Assembly: GCA_900095095.1 (NCBI GenBank)
Contig: FMBT01000381.1
Location: 114,754 to 178,753, forward strand
DNA from: Fragilariopsis cylindrus CCMP1102
Taxonomy: Eukaryota > Bacillariophyta > Bacillariophyceae > Bacillariales > Bacillariaceae
Length of the DNA: 64,000 bases
Reading direction: 5' to 3'
Position 1 is the first letter of the stretch. Each line of letters opens with the position of its first letter. The position numbers and the translations under genes were made by a program. Of the stretch, positions 1 to 11,895 are shown in pieces. The notes under the pieces are model-generated. The model was not told where the DNA came from. It did not search any database and saw only the letters and a list, made by a program, of their open reading frames with translations.

Positions 1-1126
1 AGTTGTTTAAATTGGTGAGTTTGGAAATTTTCTGTAGAACAAGGCACAAATCAATACAGAGTTGAATTTCAACACAACAAATGTACATTATGGGACAATA
101 AGAGAGGATAAATATGCAACAATCTATAGTAGAATTACGCTAAAGCTGGTAAACTAATGGTGATAGACTGTGTCTGTCTCCTATTGTTATATTATATTAT
201 AGAATGGTTTGTTTTTGTTACTTATTTTAGAGTGTCAGAAGGCATTGCAAGGGGGCTCATTGAAATTGCCCCATCATAATGTGAGTGTACTTTAGATCAC
301 TTACATCGACTACTAACGTATACGATACTGGACTTTTAACAACCCCAGTTCATCACTCCTAGCTAGAGTATGGAAAGTAACGAAAAATAGAAATTATTAC
401 TAAGTAAGTGTACTGTAGCATAACAGTAGTGTTACGCGTGGAATAATCGTTTATTTTTTTTCAAAACGTTAGAATTAAGGGCGGCGCTTCCCTCCAATGA
501 AATGTCTTTAATTTTAACTGTAACACTTCTTCGTTGATTGTGATTGAATGGGAAAATCATTTTGCTTCTGCTGACGTAACCCTTAATTTACGAACCCTTC
601 GTGCGTCGACGTGTTTAAAAAAGTATGCTGGGGGAAAGTATGCATTATAAAATATTTTCAATTTATGAAAGGCTACGCCTTATTTTGAAAAATTTACATA
701 ATACAAATATATTTTATTAAGGCCTCTCAAAAGGAAGAACATTTTTCAAGCCCCAGATGGCGTCATCGCACGCCATAGCAGATGTTCGTGTTATAAATCG
801 CCCTGTGTATTGGGAAGTTGTAGCATCGCTATCAAGCAAACAACCTACCTACTACACGAATACTACTCACAGCAGAGTAACATATTGCATGGACATCTGC
901 AGTTCTCTACCTCGAACAAACAAGCATTGTCGTCCAGCATAACAACAATACACGTAAAACTGTTTCCTTTAACAAGAAGATCAAGATCATCTCTTAATAA
1001 GCAATCTGTCTTGTCCCCATCCTCTTTAAGATTACGAAATCAGTTCTCGTTCGTCCCAACCGAACCGTAATTTACATAATTACTCGTAATTTAATTTAAT
1101 TTAATTTATCGTTACGTACAATTATT
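1..1126. other. Intergenic, no gene seen
   Basis: AT-rich sequence with no convincing coding region. Two short overlapping ORFs between 757 and 1070 have no recognisable features and probably lie in the promoter or 5' UTR of the following gene. A short TTTAA/TAATT repeat sits at about 1089-1108, just upstream of the next start codon. Confidence 0.6.
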
Positions 1127-3206
1127 ATGAGCGGGTACGGAAATCATTACAGTATCAATCCTCACGCTGGTGTCCCGACGGATAATAATAATAATTTCAA
1201 TAACAACACTAATACAAATACGAATACTAATGACACCTGGGATGCAATACAGAAAAGTCTTCCGGCAATTAACGCGGCTGGATTTCAACTATCAGCGTCC
1301 GCTGGTATGAATACAGCATACGGTCAACCAGCAATGGGAGTACCTTTAAATAATGAACCACAGCAACAACAACAACAACAACTAGCTCCTGTTATGAATA
1401 CTGCTGCTCCTGCTCAAATGGCTTCCTATGATCCGTTGCAAGCGGTAGGTACTATCCAATCTCAGCAGCAACAGCATCAGCAAACGTATACTCAATCTCA
1501 TCATCCACTGCAGCAGCAACAACAGCAACAGCCAGTGTACCAACCCATACAGCAGTCGGTACCGACAACACAAGTAGCAACAGCAGCAGTAGGAGTACCA
1601 GGAACAGCAACGGCTCTCACAACACAAAATCCCTATATCTTTATAAAACCACAACATATTAATCCCACACAAGCTACTGGCGGCGCTCCAATTGCACTAC
1701 CCCCTGCTGGAGCATCGGCGGGATTTGTGAACAACGGAACGCTACTGTTCAATCCTGCCTCTTTATTTGCAGCTACTACGCAGCAGCAAGCGGTACAACA
1801 ACCAGGGCAAGTACAACAACCAGGGCAACAACAGCAGCAACAACAACAACAACAGCAACAAATACCATTACAGGTTCAACAACAGCAGCAGCAGCAACAA
1901 CAACTGCAACCGCAATCGAACGCACTGCCAACTCTCATCCTTCCGGCGGCGATCTCGCAGCAGCAGCAGCAACAACAACAGCAACAACCGATGATATCGC
2001 ACTCGATGTCTCACTCTCAACCCAATAATAAGAACCCGAATATGAATTTGGACCTGCTTGCACCACCGCCACCACCACAAATGATGATGATGATGAATAA
2101 CGAAATAGCACCTTCGGTTGTTTCATCTGCGACCGGCGGTCATCGTTCGGAACCAGCCCCGAAACGAAAGTATAATGAAGAAGCGTTAGCGAAAGTTACA
2201 GATCCTGCCGAAAGAAGACGGTACGAACGGAATTTACGAGAGCAGCAACGATCCTCCAAGATTAGTACTCAAATTAAGGAATTAAGAGAAGTATTATCGG
2301 AATGCAATGTACCGTTCAAACCAAACAAGTACTCTATATTGCTTAAGGTTGTAGAATACATTAAGCAGTTACAATCGAGGGCGATCATGCTGGATGCTGA
2401 ACATCAAAAATTAATAACAACCGTCCAACAAACGAATGAAATGATCACAAATACAGGAAAAAATAATAGCAACAATGAAAATGGTGGTGAGACCTCGGAC
2501 ACTACAATGGGCATCGAAAATGATTGGCGACATGGAAGAGGAACAAGTGAAATCGTTGGATCACCGTCACGAGATTCGGAATTATATTTCGTAAAGGGCA
2601 TCGATTATCGTGGTTTATTTGATCAATGTCCGACTGCAATGGGCATCGCTGCTCTTGATGGGCGTATATTAGAATGCAATACTGAATTCCAGTCCCTATT
2701 AGGATATACGACACATGAAGACCTGTTGAAACAATCTCTTTTCAATCTAGTACATAATCATCAAGATATTTTTAGAGCCATGGCACAAATGTTAAAGACA
2801 GCGGAAGATAGCAAAAGTAACAGTAATACTGCTATTGATACTATACAACAGGAAACAACCAACAATGCATCATCTACGACGAACAATGATGACTCACCAT
2901 CTACGAAGGATCGATTTTGGACGGGACCAGTCACATCGAAACAAAATATTCAGGTGAGAATTTAATATTAGTATGTGTGTGTGTGTGTGTGTGTGTTTCT
3001 ATGTATGTACGATCATCGATCGCTCGTACAGTTATGGAATGAAAATATATGATATATGATATATGTAGCAAATTCTTACATTCAGTTTGACGTTTTCTTC
3101 ACTACGTTACTTGCTTCATTAGTTATCGATGAATATTACATTGACCTCGGGAGACAACGGGACACCCAAATTCTTCAGTTGCGCCTTGACGAACTCTGCT
3201 TCCTGA
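1127..3206 (+). CDS. bHLH-PAS domain transcription factor
   Basis: Likely a nuclear DNA-binding regulator. Two exons: 1127-2953 and 3123-3206, joined in phase 0 across a GTGAGA...TTAG intron, giving 636 residues. Residues about 30-330 are Asn- and Gln-rich with many poly-Q tracts. The basic helix-loop-helix is at about 358-420 (basic part RRRYERNLREQQR, then a second helix containing ILLKVVEYIKQLQ). One PAS domain follows at about 488-636. Exon 2 supplies the end of the PAS fold, NITLTSGDNGTPKFFSCAL, which is what fixes the splice site. A different frame in the same place is also open but lacks this PAS ending. The architecture matches the diatom bHLH-PAS family that includes the circadian regulator RITMO1 (bHLH1a) of Phaeodactylum. 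Which paralog this is cannot be settled here, so no symbol is given. The start is the first ATG of the long ORF. Confidence 0.85.
2974..2997. repeat. (GT)n microsatellite in intron
   Basis: About 24 bp of alternating GT inside the single intron of the bHLH-PAS gene, shortly after the donor site. Confidence 0.9.
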
Positions 3207-4358
3207 ATGATTGCTCGCTTTGCCAAATCTATTCAGGATGATTTCGACGGGGGATCGTTCGTCATTTCCAAGTTTTATCCTTTTTTGAAGTTTGTTTATA
3301 CATGAGACGGGTTCTCTCGTTCAAACTTTTGTATACTATACGAGTACCTGAATTGCGACCAGGAGTACGCCATACTAGATTTTCTTTCACTTTTAGATGG
3401 AAAGGAAATTAGGTATATAATCCGTCATTCTACAGATAACTTATTTTCTAAGACGATGATAAAGTTACTACCGAGTCAAAATTAAAGTCTACCGATTTAA
3501 TTTCAACTGTAAAGTACAACATTGTAGACAACAAGATTATCTATACTTTACCACTAATAGCTCTACTTTTTATTCCCACAGCCTGTGTCAACAGACATTG
3601 TTAATATTCTTCAAAATGCATCAAATTTTATTTCGACTGTCCTTTCAATTAGAGGATTTCATGGGCACACAGCCTGTGATATCCCCCAACCGCACCAGCA
3701 CTTTGTAAGACAACATAGCAGGGGGGGGTAAAAATGACCATTGTCTGTAGATAGAGTTGGTTTCTATCAATTTTCTACTCTAGCGCTTTCAGTTTTCCTG
3801 CTATATTTATACCATTGTTTATAGCTACCAGAAATAGAAGATGTCAAAAAGTGTGTTACTAGGATTTTTGTTTTCGCATCCATTCTTACTACCTTCTTTT
3901 GATTTAGTTTAGTTCAATAATTGGTTTGATTAAGTCCATTGCTATTCATCGACTATTCCAATATAAGTGGAAATGATCCAACAGAATGTGTGGTACTGTA
4001 TTTATTTTGAGATCTCACTCTTGTCTGGCATTAACATTAGCAATAATGTTGCCTGGCTGAATTGAATTGTGTACTTCGGGGGAGACGATTGTTTCGATTT
4101 ATTTTTCGCTCAATTTTTGATGACACTGACATCATCGCTCCTCATCTTCACTCAACAACACAAAGATGAGAATTATTCTTTACAAGGCGTGTATAAAAGT
4201 GTAGAATTCAAAATTCATAACGCCTTTCAACGTATTACCACAAATATCCTTTTCTACAACACTATCTACCACTCGAGTAGCAACTTAGTTCCTACTTTGT
4301 TTATCAGCAGAGCGCAGCAAGCATATAAAGCAGGCGGATCTGTTCAACCAAAGAAATA
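3207..4358. other. Intergenic, no gene seen
   Basis: AT-rich. An open frame (4069-4359) ends exactly at the next start codon but has low coding quality and is probably 5' UTR. A G8 run lies near 3721-3728. Confidence 0.5.
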
Positions 4359-5564
4359 ATGACGATGTTACGATCACTAGTTCTTACTGCGACGATTTTT
4401 TTGTGCCATTCATTCGTTTGGAATAACAATAATAATATTCAAGCATTTGTAGCGGTTGTTCGTCGTTCTTACAAAACAGCATCCACTCAGCTTAACCTTC
4501 ATCGATTCAATGGCGGGTACGATCCAGGCTCTCCTTTAACATGGACACCCCAACAAGCCGCTGAGTTTACTATCTTTCACGACGGCTCGCCACAGCATGC
4601 TGGTATGCAACTTAAAACAGCGATCAAACACTGGTCAGGGGAAAATTTGGCCGAGTTCTTAACTCGTCTATACCTTGGACATGAAGTATCATCAAACAGC
4701 AACGATATTGACCATGAAGACAAAAATAAGTTAATTTATGAACCTAAAAATGTTCGCTCCCCTCAATGGAAGGGTCTTGATACTCGCGAGGGAATTTTCG
4801 CCTTGAAGGACTTACTCAAAGAGGCGCTCTCGAAAGAATCACTATCGGCGCAAGAAGTTTCGAGATTTGCTGAAGAGTTCCTTCTTAAGGAATACAAGTG
4901 GCCCTCCAAAAAACAACAGTTTACAGCGACAATCAATGATTCACAATCAGCAGCAGCGGCAGCATCAGAAATCATTTTCGAGAACGATAGTTTCTATAGT
5001 TTAGGTCACGCCCGAACACTGGCCAGGATAATACTGTCCGTTCGAAAGGAACAAAGCTTAGATGACTATAATTGGTATGACTTTGTTTTGATGATAACAC
5101 TACCCGAGAGAAACGACAATAATCGCGAGACGGCACCTATGAAATTGATAGAGTTTTTCCAAACTATCGCAGCTAGTGTTGCTTTTACGACGAAAGACAA
5201 GGCCGACATCGTTAATCGCATGGCAATGTCGGGATGGCAGCCTGGAAGTATTCCAAAATTTATGGCTGAATTATTCCCTGAAGAATCTATGAATGATAAT
5301 CACTCTGTTTGTGAAATGCGTATGGTGGTGGGTGATTCGTTTTTAGATTTCCCTTCTTCAGCACAAGTAAAAGAAGACAAGGAACAGGAGAAGCAAGTTA
5401 TTGCTACTGGAGATGCATACAACGAAGGAGAGTCCCGAAAGAGCGCGAAAGAAATTGTAGAATCTGAGTACGAAGAATTGGTACAATCTTATTGGAAAAA
5501 AGTTGAAGTGCCGATAACCAAAAAGAAGTCAAAAACGAAAGTAATATCGAATACAGTATCGTAG
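4359..5564 (+). CDS. Unrecognised protein, probably plastid-targeted
   Basis: I do not recognise this 401-residue protein. It starts with a hydrophobic signal peptide (MTMLRSLVLTATIFLCHSF) followed by a poly-Asn stretch and an AFV motif at residues 29-31, then a basic segment (VVRRSYKTAST). This is the usual layout of a diatom bipartite plastid presequence. The mature part is mixed helical, with Ala and acidic stretches. It contains two regular blocks (about 50-180 and 205-310) separated by a low-complexity Ser/Ala segment. The C-terminus is very rich in Lys and Glu and ends KKKSKTKVISNTVS. No catalytic motif or membrane span is evident after the presequence. The single exon and consistent hydrophobic/charged periodicity support a real gene. 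Function is unknown; a soluble stromal role is inference. Confidence 0.7.
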   Translation: MTMLRSLVLTATIFLCHSFVWNNNNNIQAFVAVVRRSYKTASTQLNLHRFNGGYDPGSPLTWTPQQAAEFTIFHDGSPQHAGMQLKTAIKHWSGENLAEFLTRLYLGHEVSSNSNDIDHEDKNKLIYEPKNVRSPQWKGLDTREGIFALKDLLKEALSKESLSAQEVSRFAEEFLLKEYKWPSKKQQFTATINDSQSAAAAASEIIFENDSFYSLGHARTLARIILSVRKEQSLDDYNWYDFVLMITLPERNDNNRETAPMKLIEFFQTIAASVAFTTKDKADIVNRMAMSGWQPGSIPKFMAELFPEESMNDNHSVCEMRMVVGDSFLDFPSSAQVKEDKEQEKQVIATGDAYNEGESRKSAKEIVESEYEELVQSYWKKVEVPITKKKSKTKVISNTVS

Positions 5565-5987
5565 TACCAATCGTTGTATTGCTCGTGACAGTATAGGGTA
5601 ATTGGTTCCGTAACCATTCAGATGCCGAAACAAGATTGTAAACTGTCGCAATAATATGCAATATGTAATTTTACCAAAGAATACTTTCTAAAAGAAACTT
5701 GTTCCCGTTAGAATAGAGTGTAGAAAAGAGATAAAACATTTTCATCAATTATCTACAATTTTCGCCTAAGCACCCATTTTGTCCATACACACAGCCCACA
5801 AAATACCCATAGCCATCGTATTTGCTGCTTGACAATGATGCGTTCCCATATTCATTACAACAGGCAATAATCAAGAAATATAGAGAGGCAATTTAAGCAT
5901 CATAAGTATCTTACAGCATTTCAAAAAGGGAATTCCAAGTTTCTATATCTCTTGTCTCTCTCTTTTGTTGTGTGTGTGTATGTATGT

Positions 5988-6049
<62 letters not shown>

Positions 6050-6442
6050 TATTTTAGTGCAGATAGCTCGTGCTGTCGTACCCCGGGGGTGAGTCTACAT
6101 TGTTTATTCTAGAGATAGATATAGATGACGATAGAGTTAATCACAATAACAGTTAGCTACTTTATTAAATGAAAAAGAGCTTTCTGTCCGTGACTGAGAA
6201 TCATTCCCGAACCATGCCGGCTCGCTCGGGTTTGAATTCAGAATCGCGTGTGTCAGACAAATAAACTCTAAAGATTTAAAAAGAATAATAATATCAGTTG
6301 ACAGTTGACCAAAGTCAAGAGTCAAGGCCTCGGTTTCCATTACAACTACTAACTTACAGTCCTACAGTCCTACAGTTTTAAACACAACCCCTGAACACAG
6401 CCTTGAAAATATTAATTCTTTAATTCCAACACTCGAAACACT
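5565..6442. other. Intergenic, holds a long (TG)n tract
   Basis: No coding region is supported. It contains the TG repeat listed separately. A minus-strand open frame at 6137-6340 has no features and is treated as chance. Confidence 0.6.
5970..6048. repeat. (TG)n microsatellite
   Basis: About 80 bp of TG/TATG dinucleotide repeat, nearly uninterrupted in its second half. It lies between two genes transcribed rightward, about 400 bp upstream of the HU-like gene. Confidence 0.95.
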
Positions 6443-6892
6443 ATGTCGCTCATTTACCGGTCAGTCCAAGCGCAGGTAACAAGGCAATGCCGAAGCAGCT
6501 CGTTTGTTGCTACCGGTAGTAAACCTACGTCAACCATGTTCAGTTCCTTCTATAATCAGCGGTCCTACTCAACCACTGGTGTGGACGAGACCGAGGTCAA
6601 GGACAAAACTGTTATAACTGTGAACAGATCTCAAATTATTGAGGAGATACGTACGACGTATGACCTCCCAAAAAAAACATCCGAGAGAATTCTTGCTACA
6701 ATTCTCGATTCGATCGCTGAAGCAGTAACGGACGGTAAAGAAGTGCGTTTGTCTAGCTTTGGAAAGTTCGACAGCTTCATGTCCAAACCAACGAAAGGCA
6801 TAAACCCCACCACACTCGGAGCGATTGATATTCCTTCGAAGCAACGATTTCGGTTCAAGGCATATCCTGGCTTTAATAAGTCGTCTTCGTAA
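6443..6892 (+). CDS. HU/IHF-family DNA-binding protein, probably mitochondrial
   Basis: A 149-residue nuclear-encoded histone-like HU protein. Residues about 55-145 form one HU/IHF domain. It begins with a helix containing SQIIEEIRTTYDLPKK, continues with KEVRLSSFGKF (the V-L-x-x-F-G-x-F strand motif of HU), then a DNA-binding arm with INPTTLGAIDIPSK and the end FKAYPGFN, parallel to the bacterial G-x-N-P-x-T-G-x-x-I-x-I arm. The first 50 residues are basic and Ser-rich and include RSYSTTG. They resemble a mitochondrial presequence, with no signal peptide and no xAF motif, so mitochondria are more likely than the plastid. HU proteins bend and package DNA; here the role would be organelle nucleoid packaging. 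Single exon, normal length for HU plus a presequence. Localisation is inferred from sequence only. Confidence 0.85.
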   Translation: MSLIYRSVQAQVTRQCRSSSFVATGSKPTSTMFSSFYNQRSYSTTGVDETEVKDKTVITVNRSQIIEEIRTTYDLPKKTSERILATILDSIAEAVTDGKEVRLSSFGKFDSFMSKPTKGINPTTLGAIDIPSKQRFRFKAYPGFNKSSS

Positions 6893-7146
6893 ATGCAACA
6901 CGAACGGGAAAAGCGAACGCCGCTTCTTTTGGTTTACAGGAAAAGATTCTTACTGCAGCACAATGATATGCGTTCAAGGACTATTATTATTAGTATCTTA
7001 TACAAGGTACAGCCTTTTACTGAACGACCTGAATACCATAAAGTAGTCAAATAAATAATTTATAGAAATTCATTTTATTCTTGAGCTGAAGATTTTTACT
7101 TTATAAATTAACTAATAAACTATTTTTTTATCTTGTGCGAAGGCTT

Positions 7147-10100
7147 TCAGGATGAGTTGGCACCACAGTCAACTAATTCCAACTTTAGCGGCGGTAGGGT
7201 ATAGCTTGCGACTTGTCCGCGAAAGATTGTGCAACTCCCATTACTATAACTACCATGATCCGCAAAGAAAGAATCAATTTTAGTGTGATGCATATGCGGA
7301 ATCTTGTTCCCACTTACCAACGGTTTGCATCGAACATAATAGTCTAAAGGACGACGTGGGCGGCTCGATGATCGGCAATGTTTCTCCAGAAGATATGCGG
7401 CACGATCTTCCATTGATAACAGTGTAATAGGATCAAAAATTATCATTGGAGATCTTTGATTATCATTTTTAGTATTTCTCCTTCGCGTAGTGGAAAGAAC
7501 TTGAATCACCTTGTCTCGGAGATGCTTCGATGGTGGTATAGATTTCATGAAGAGTAAACTTCCACCCCGTATAGACCACACACCGTGTTCAATAATCTGA
7601 ATATTTTCCGAAGACATTCCCAGAAGCGTCAAGGCAGCGTCTCCATCGGCGTACATGGTTGCTTGTCCGGTACCATCATCTAGAATGCCGCTACATTCCC
7701 ACTTGACACCAAATGAATTTTTGGAACAATCATTCTTAGGACACCGAAGGCTGGATAACTGTATCTGTTGCGGTAGGTGGTTATCACGAACCACCGAGGA
7801 ATCGCAGTTTTGGGTGCGATGTATACCCTCTATATGCTCTTCTGGATGAGGGAGATGCCAAAAACTAGGCTCCTCAAATGTTGTTTCTTTTCGTTTCCGT
7901 TTCCCGGTACTCGTGGCTTCATCTCTTGTGTTTGTAGTAGAATCGATCAATGGACACATGCACCGCATACAGTAGCACTGCACCTGACAGAACGACAGAT
8001 TCAAAAGACGGCCGTGTACAACTCTTCTAACCAAAGATGGATTTATTATCCTTTGTGTTGCACTTGGCTCACGAAGACACCGATAGACTAGTTCAAATAA
8101 ATTAGACAGTGTGCATATTGGAATCGCAGCCGAGGGTTCCGTTGATAATTCTCCAACAGTACGAAATGAGGTGGAAGAATGGGCATGCCCAAATATATTT
8201 CTACGAGAAGGTCTTCGATGGAGCGCTCCCCTCATCACTTTCGTACCACCCACAAAGTCAAATATATAGGAGCTTTTTGTTGTCAAAGCGTTCCATGACT
8301 GTTGATGTACCTTGCCAACGCGACGGTGACTTATAAAAATGGCATCCAAGTGGTTATTAGTGCACAAAGAACGAACGCGTCCCTGCTTAGTCAATTCCAA
8401 TGAAGTGCTAGGAAAAAAAACATTTATGATCGATTTTGAGCATGGGGAACCAGGCATTATATCCTCGCTACCACCAAATGTCAACGCACAGGTTTGACCG
8501 GAATCTCCAAGAACCCAAAATGATAATCCCAGGACCTTTTGAGACTGAGCAATATTCGCACCAGGCAACAGGTTGTCCAATGCTTGGTTAAACTTGATCA
8601 TTCTCGCTGTATTTTGTACAATTGATAACGACAATTCCAAAGCTTGCAGACATGAGTTATCAGACTCTAGATCCTTCAACTCGTCCATTCTAGAGCTCGA
8701 AACTGTGATGTTACAGCACTTATATGAGCCATCCGTATTCATTTTATAATGAAAGCGATTTCGGGTCAACATCCCCATTAACGTGGCTGGTTTGATTGAT
8801 TTAGAGAGAAAAACCTGCTTTATGAGGCAGTCCTCGACGGTAAGAATATCCCTATCTAGTCTCGTCCCTCCCTGATCGTTCGACGAAGAGTCGGTTGTTT
8901 TAAATACCTTGTAGTCCCGAAGATGAATTTGAATAGCAGTAACGAACAACAAACCCCCAAGTGTTACTAATGAGCAGTTACCCATAAGATGCTTCTTTCC
9001 TTGGTCAAGAACTGGAAGACGCGAGACTTTCGAGACAGAAGAGTGCAGACACGATACTGGATCGTTGTTATTATTCTCTGGGAAAATTTCGTTCGACGAA
9101 GATCCAATACACAGGCAGGAAATCATAGCACTATCAATTTGACCGATAATAAAATCGTTTTTGTTAGCATTCTGACCCCTCTTTTGGTCGAAACTGATAG
9201 GGATTTGACAGCCCTCATCTGCAATCGATGACACACCATGTGAGGAGACTGTGTGTAATTCACTGACAAAGCCCCCCACAAAACAGTCATAATTTTGCTT
9301 CTCTTCGTTATCACTATGATCATCTTTCGGTTCCTTGCTTTCCCGGAATTTGTCACCGTAGAGTTCACGTAGAGAGACACAAATAGAACCAGTAAACCCC
9401 GTTTTTATCTGATTTGATGCGCCCAATTTCTTTGTTTCTGATGATAACGGAGATGATGACAATTTTTTCATTATTTGCCTATCAAGATAACGCTGACTTG
9501 CGGTACGAATATCGTTCAAATCGAGCAGCAAAGAAGTTCTCGAAGAAGAGTAATTGCGATCCTCTACAGAAAGATGACAGCCACATAGAATATCATGCAT
9601 ATCGTCACCACCATCGTCCTGAGGCGTAATCAAATTGAAGGGATGATCAAAGAATTCTGCGTAAGGGCTGCGGGGAGGAGATCGTCGCTTGATTTTAGGA
9701 CTGGTAGCGCTGGGGTTGAATATTTCATGACTGCAACGAGTCTTGGTCGGCCCTTCATTGTTTCCATTGCGTTTCAATAGAACATTCACTATAAAATCTT
9801 TGAGCACGCCATTATTAAAATGTACGCATAGTGATGCTCGAAAGCTGCGATGTACCCAGTCTTCGACTTGCTTATAATAAATATCTTTCAGATATGTCTG
9901 GTCTATCTTCCTCCGAAAGCCGTAGTTAAGAAATGGTAACAGCCGATCAATCGTATGGTGCGTGTGGTCCATATCACTACTTGTACCATATCTTTGATAC
10001 TTCGTATCATCTTCGTATTCATTCATTCCTTTACCTCGACATTTGTGTATTTTTGCACACAACACGGTGAATTGGGTTTGAAGCCGCATATTGGACTTGT

Positions 10101-11709
10101 CGGAAGACCGTGTCGATGGAGAACTACCAGTAATTTGGTTGCCTTCTGGACCAGGTTCTGTGCTTTCATGTACTTCTACCAGTTGTTCTTTTAATTCCTC
10201 TTCACATGCAGCGTCCGAGGCATTTTTCAACAGAATTAGAGTCGATCGCAGGCAAACGCCGTATGAAATTCCGATGTTTACATCGACATCAGAAAAGGAT
10301 TCGACTTGACCATTATGAGAACGTACAATGTGTATATTATTAGCTTGTATAATCGCGCCTATCCGGAGGCTAAATTGGACATCCATAGACATTGGGAAAT
10401 GGGATAGATAAAGCCTACATCGAAATGTAGTACTGGATACAGTATTCTTGATCAACCCAAGTTTTGGCACCGGTAGATTGTCATCAACAGCTTTACCTGC
10501 GTTATTGCCATCATGGTTATATTTTAACTCATTCTTCGGCAAAATAACCATGTCAACATAATGAATGATAGTTGCCGTACCAGTACCCGAGATTATGGAA
10601 AGAGTCTCTACATGGTATATCCTTCCTTGAACCATTGGCACGAGATTAACAGGAGTTATCATTGATGAGCTCCCAATTTGCAGTCGATCATGCTGCTGCT
10701 TCTGTTGTTGTTGTTGCTGATTTCGTTTTTGCTGCTGTCGTGAAATGAAATTGCCATTAAATTGATGGTGATGGTGATGATTCCAAGATACGCTATCAAT
10801 TGTTGTTGCAACAAAGACGTGCGAAGGAATACGCCCTATCAAGTGAGGATAGTTGATCGACGATGATGAAGAGTTTTTCTGTTTGTTGTTATCATTCAGA
10901 ATCTGAGGGACCGACCAGGGTTTGTACACGACATTACGAAAAACAAGAGTATCCAATGGAAATATTGCAGCATGATTTAACATTGCCCTCCCATGTAACA
11001 CGATGACACAGGATATATCAGTATTGTCTTTGTCGTAAACTTCGATCAGAGCAAATGGATTGGAGGGATCCATGGCCACGATTGGAGATATCGCATCAAC
11101 CGTGGCAAGGATGCAAAACTTGGGACGAGAAGTTCTCATAGTTTGGAAGTCAATCTGTTCTTTTCTCCAAAATTGTGTCAATGTCCAGATGTTATCCCTC
11201 TCTGAGTCAGAGTCATATGGTTGTCTATTCGTTTTATTGCTACTACTATTGCTACTCGAATTATTTGCGTCTTTCAAATACTGGTTTTGTTGCTGTGTGG
11301 CTTGTAGTGGTTCTTCTTGATGACTTGATGGAAGAACTTCCAATCCCTTCTCATGGACCTCAATCATAGAATATGTTGTAGTCGATGACGAGGACGATGA
11401 TATTGAGACATCATAGTCGTTATTATTATCGAAGACAGTAGATTTCTTGTTATCGGTTGTTATTGTTTCCAGAGATTCTAGTAATGAAATTTCTGCATAT
11501 CTCCTAATGATTACCTCCCTTTCTGACCGAACGGCATCGCAAGCAAGTTTAAGCAAATCTCTGGGCAATGATAACAAATATTCCTTATTACGACGCGGAG
11601 ATGATTCATCATAGCTATCGGTACATGTAGTGAAAATAAAGCCACAGCTGTAGTGGAGTTTCCTGTTTTCTGATGATGTGTTCGTATCGTCGTTCACCGG
11701 TTTCCCCGT

Positions 11710-11743
<34 letters not shown>

Positions 11744-11895
11744 CTTCCACGTTCAATAGATTTTGTTTTTGGACGATGTTTCTTCGATACAGGTACATCA
11801 CTTGATGATTGGGGGATTTTCAAACGGTGGAAGATCCTACCGTGTAATGGTGACGGCATTACAGTAGTGGAACAAACGCGAATTTTGTACAACAA
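7147..11895 (-). CDS. CTC1: CTC1-like CST complex subunit
   Basis: A 1582-residue protein from a single uninterrupted 4.7-kb ORF. The C-terminal quarter carries the clearest signal: an OB-fold segment with WECSGILDDGTGQATMYADG at about 1400, followed by a helix with AALTLLG. It is preceded by two Cys pairs, CYCMRCMC (about 1305) and CPKNDC (about 1383), fitting a C4 zinc ribbon inserted in an OB fold as in RPA70 and CTC1. CTC1 is the large subunit of the CTC1-STN1-TEN1 complex, which binds single-stranded telomeric DNA and helps polymerase alpha-primase fill in the C strand. The N-terminal half is less conserved, with poly-Ala (residues about 51-60), poly-Ser and poly-Gln, but contains OB-like beta stretches. 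Length suits CTC1 (plant and animal proteins are about 1200-1300 residues) plus low-complexity insertions. An RPA1 paralog is the main alternative. The family call rests on the C-terminus. Confidence 0.6.

Noticed and set aside
1382-2126. Several minus-strand and +1 ORFs over the bHLH-PAS gene
   Set aside because: They are Leu/Cys- or Asn/Ser-rich shadows of the poly-Gln codons on the plus strand.
3056-3241. Plus-strand ORF over the second exon of the bHLH-PAS gene
   Set aside because: The alternative frame from the TTAG acceptor at 3122 gives the conserved end of the PAS domain, so this ORF is in the wrong frame.
5970-6048. TG tract as a regulatory Z-DNA element
   Set aside because: Sequence alone shows only a microsatellite; no evidence for function.
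6180-6260. Possible tRNA (GGTTTGAAT-like T-loop)
   Set aside because: The flanking arms do not pair into a T stem on either strand and no anticodon stem could be found.
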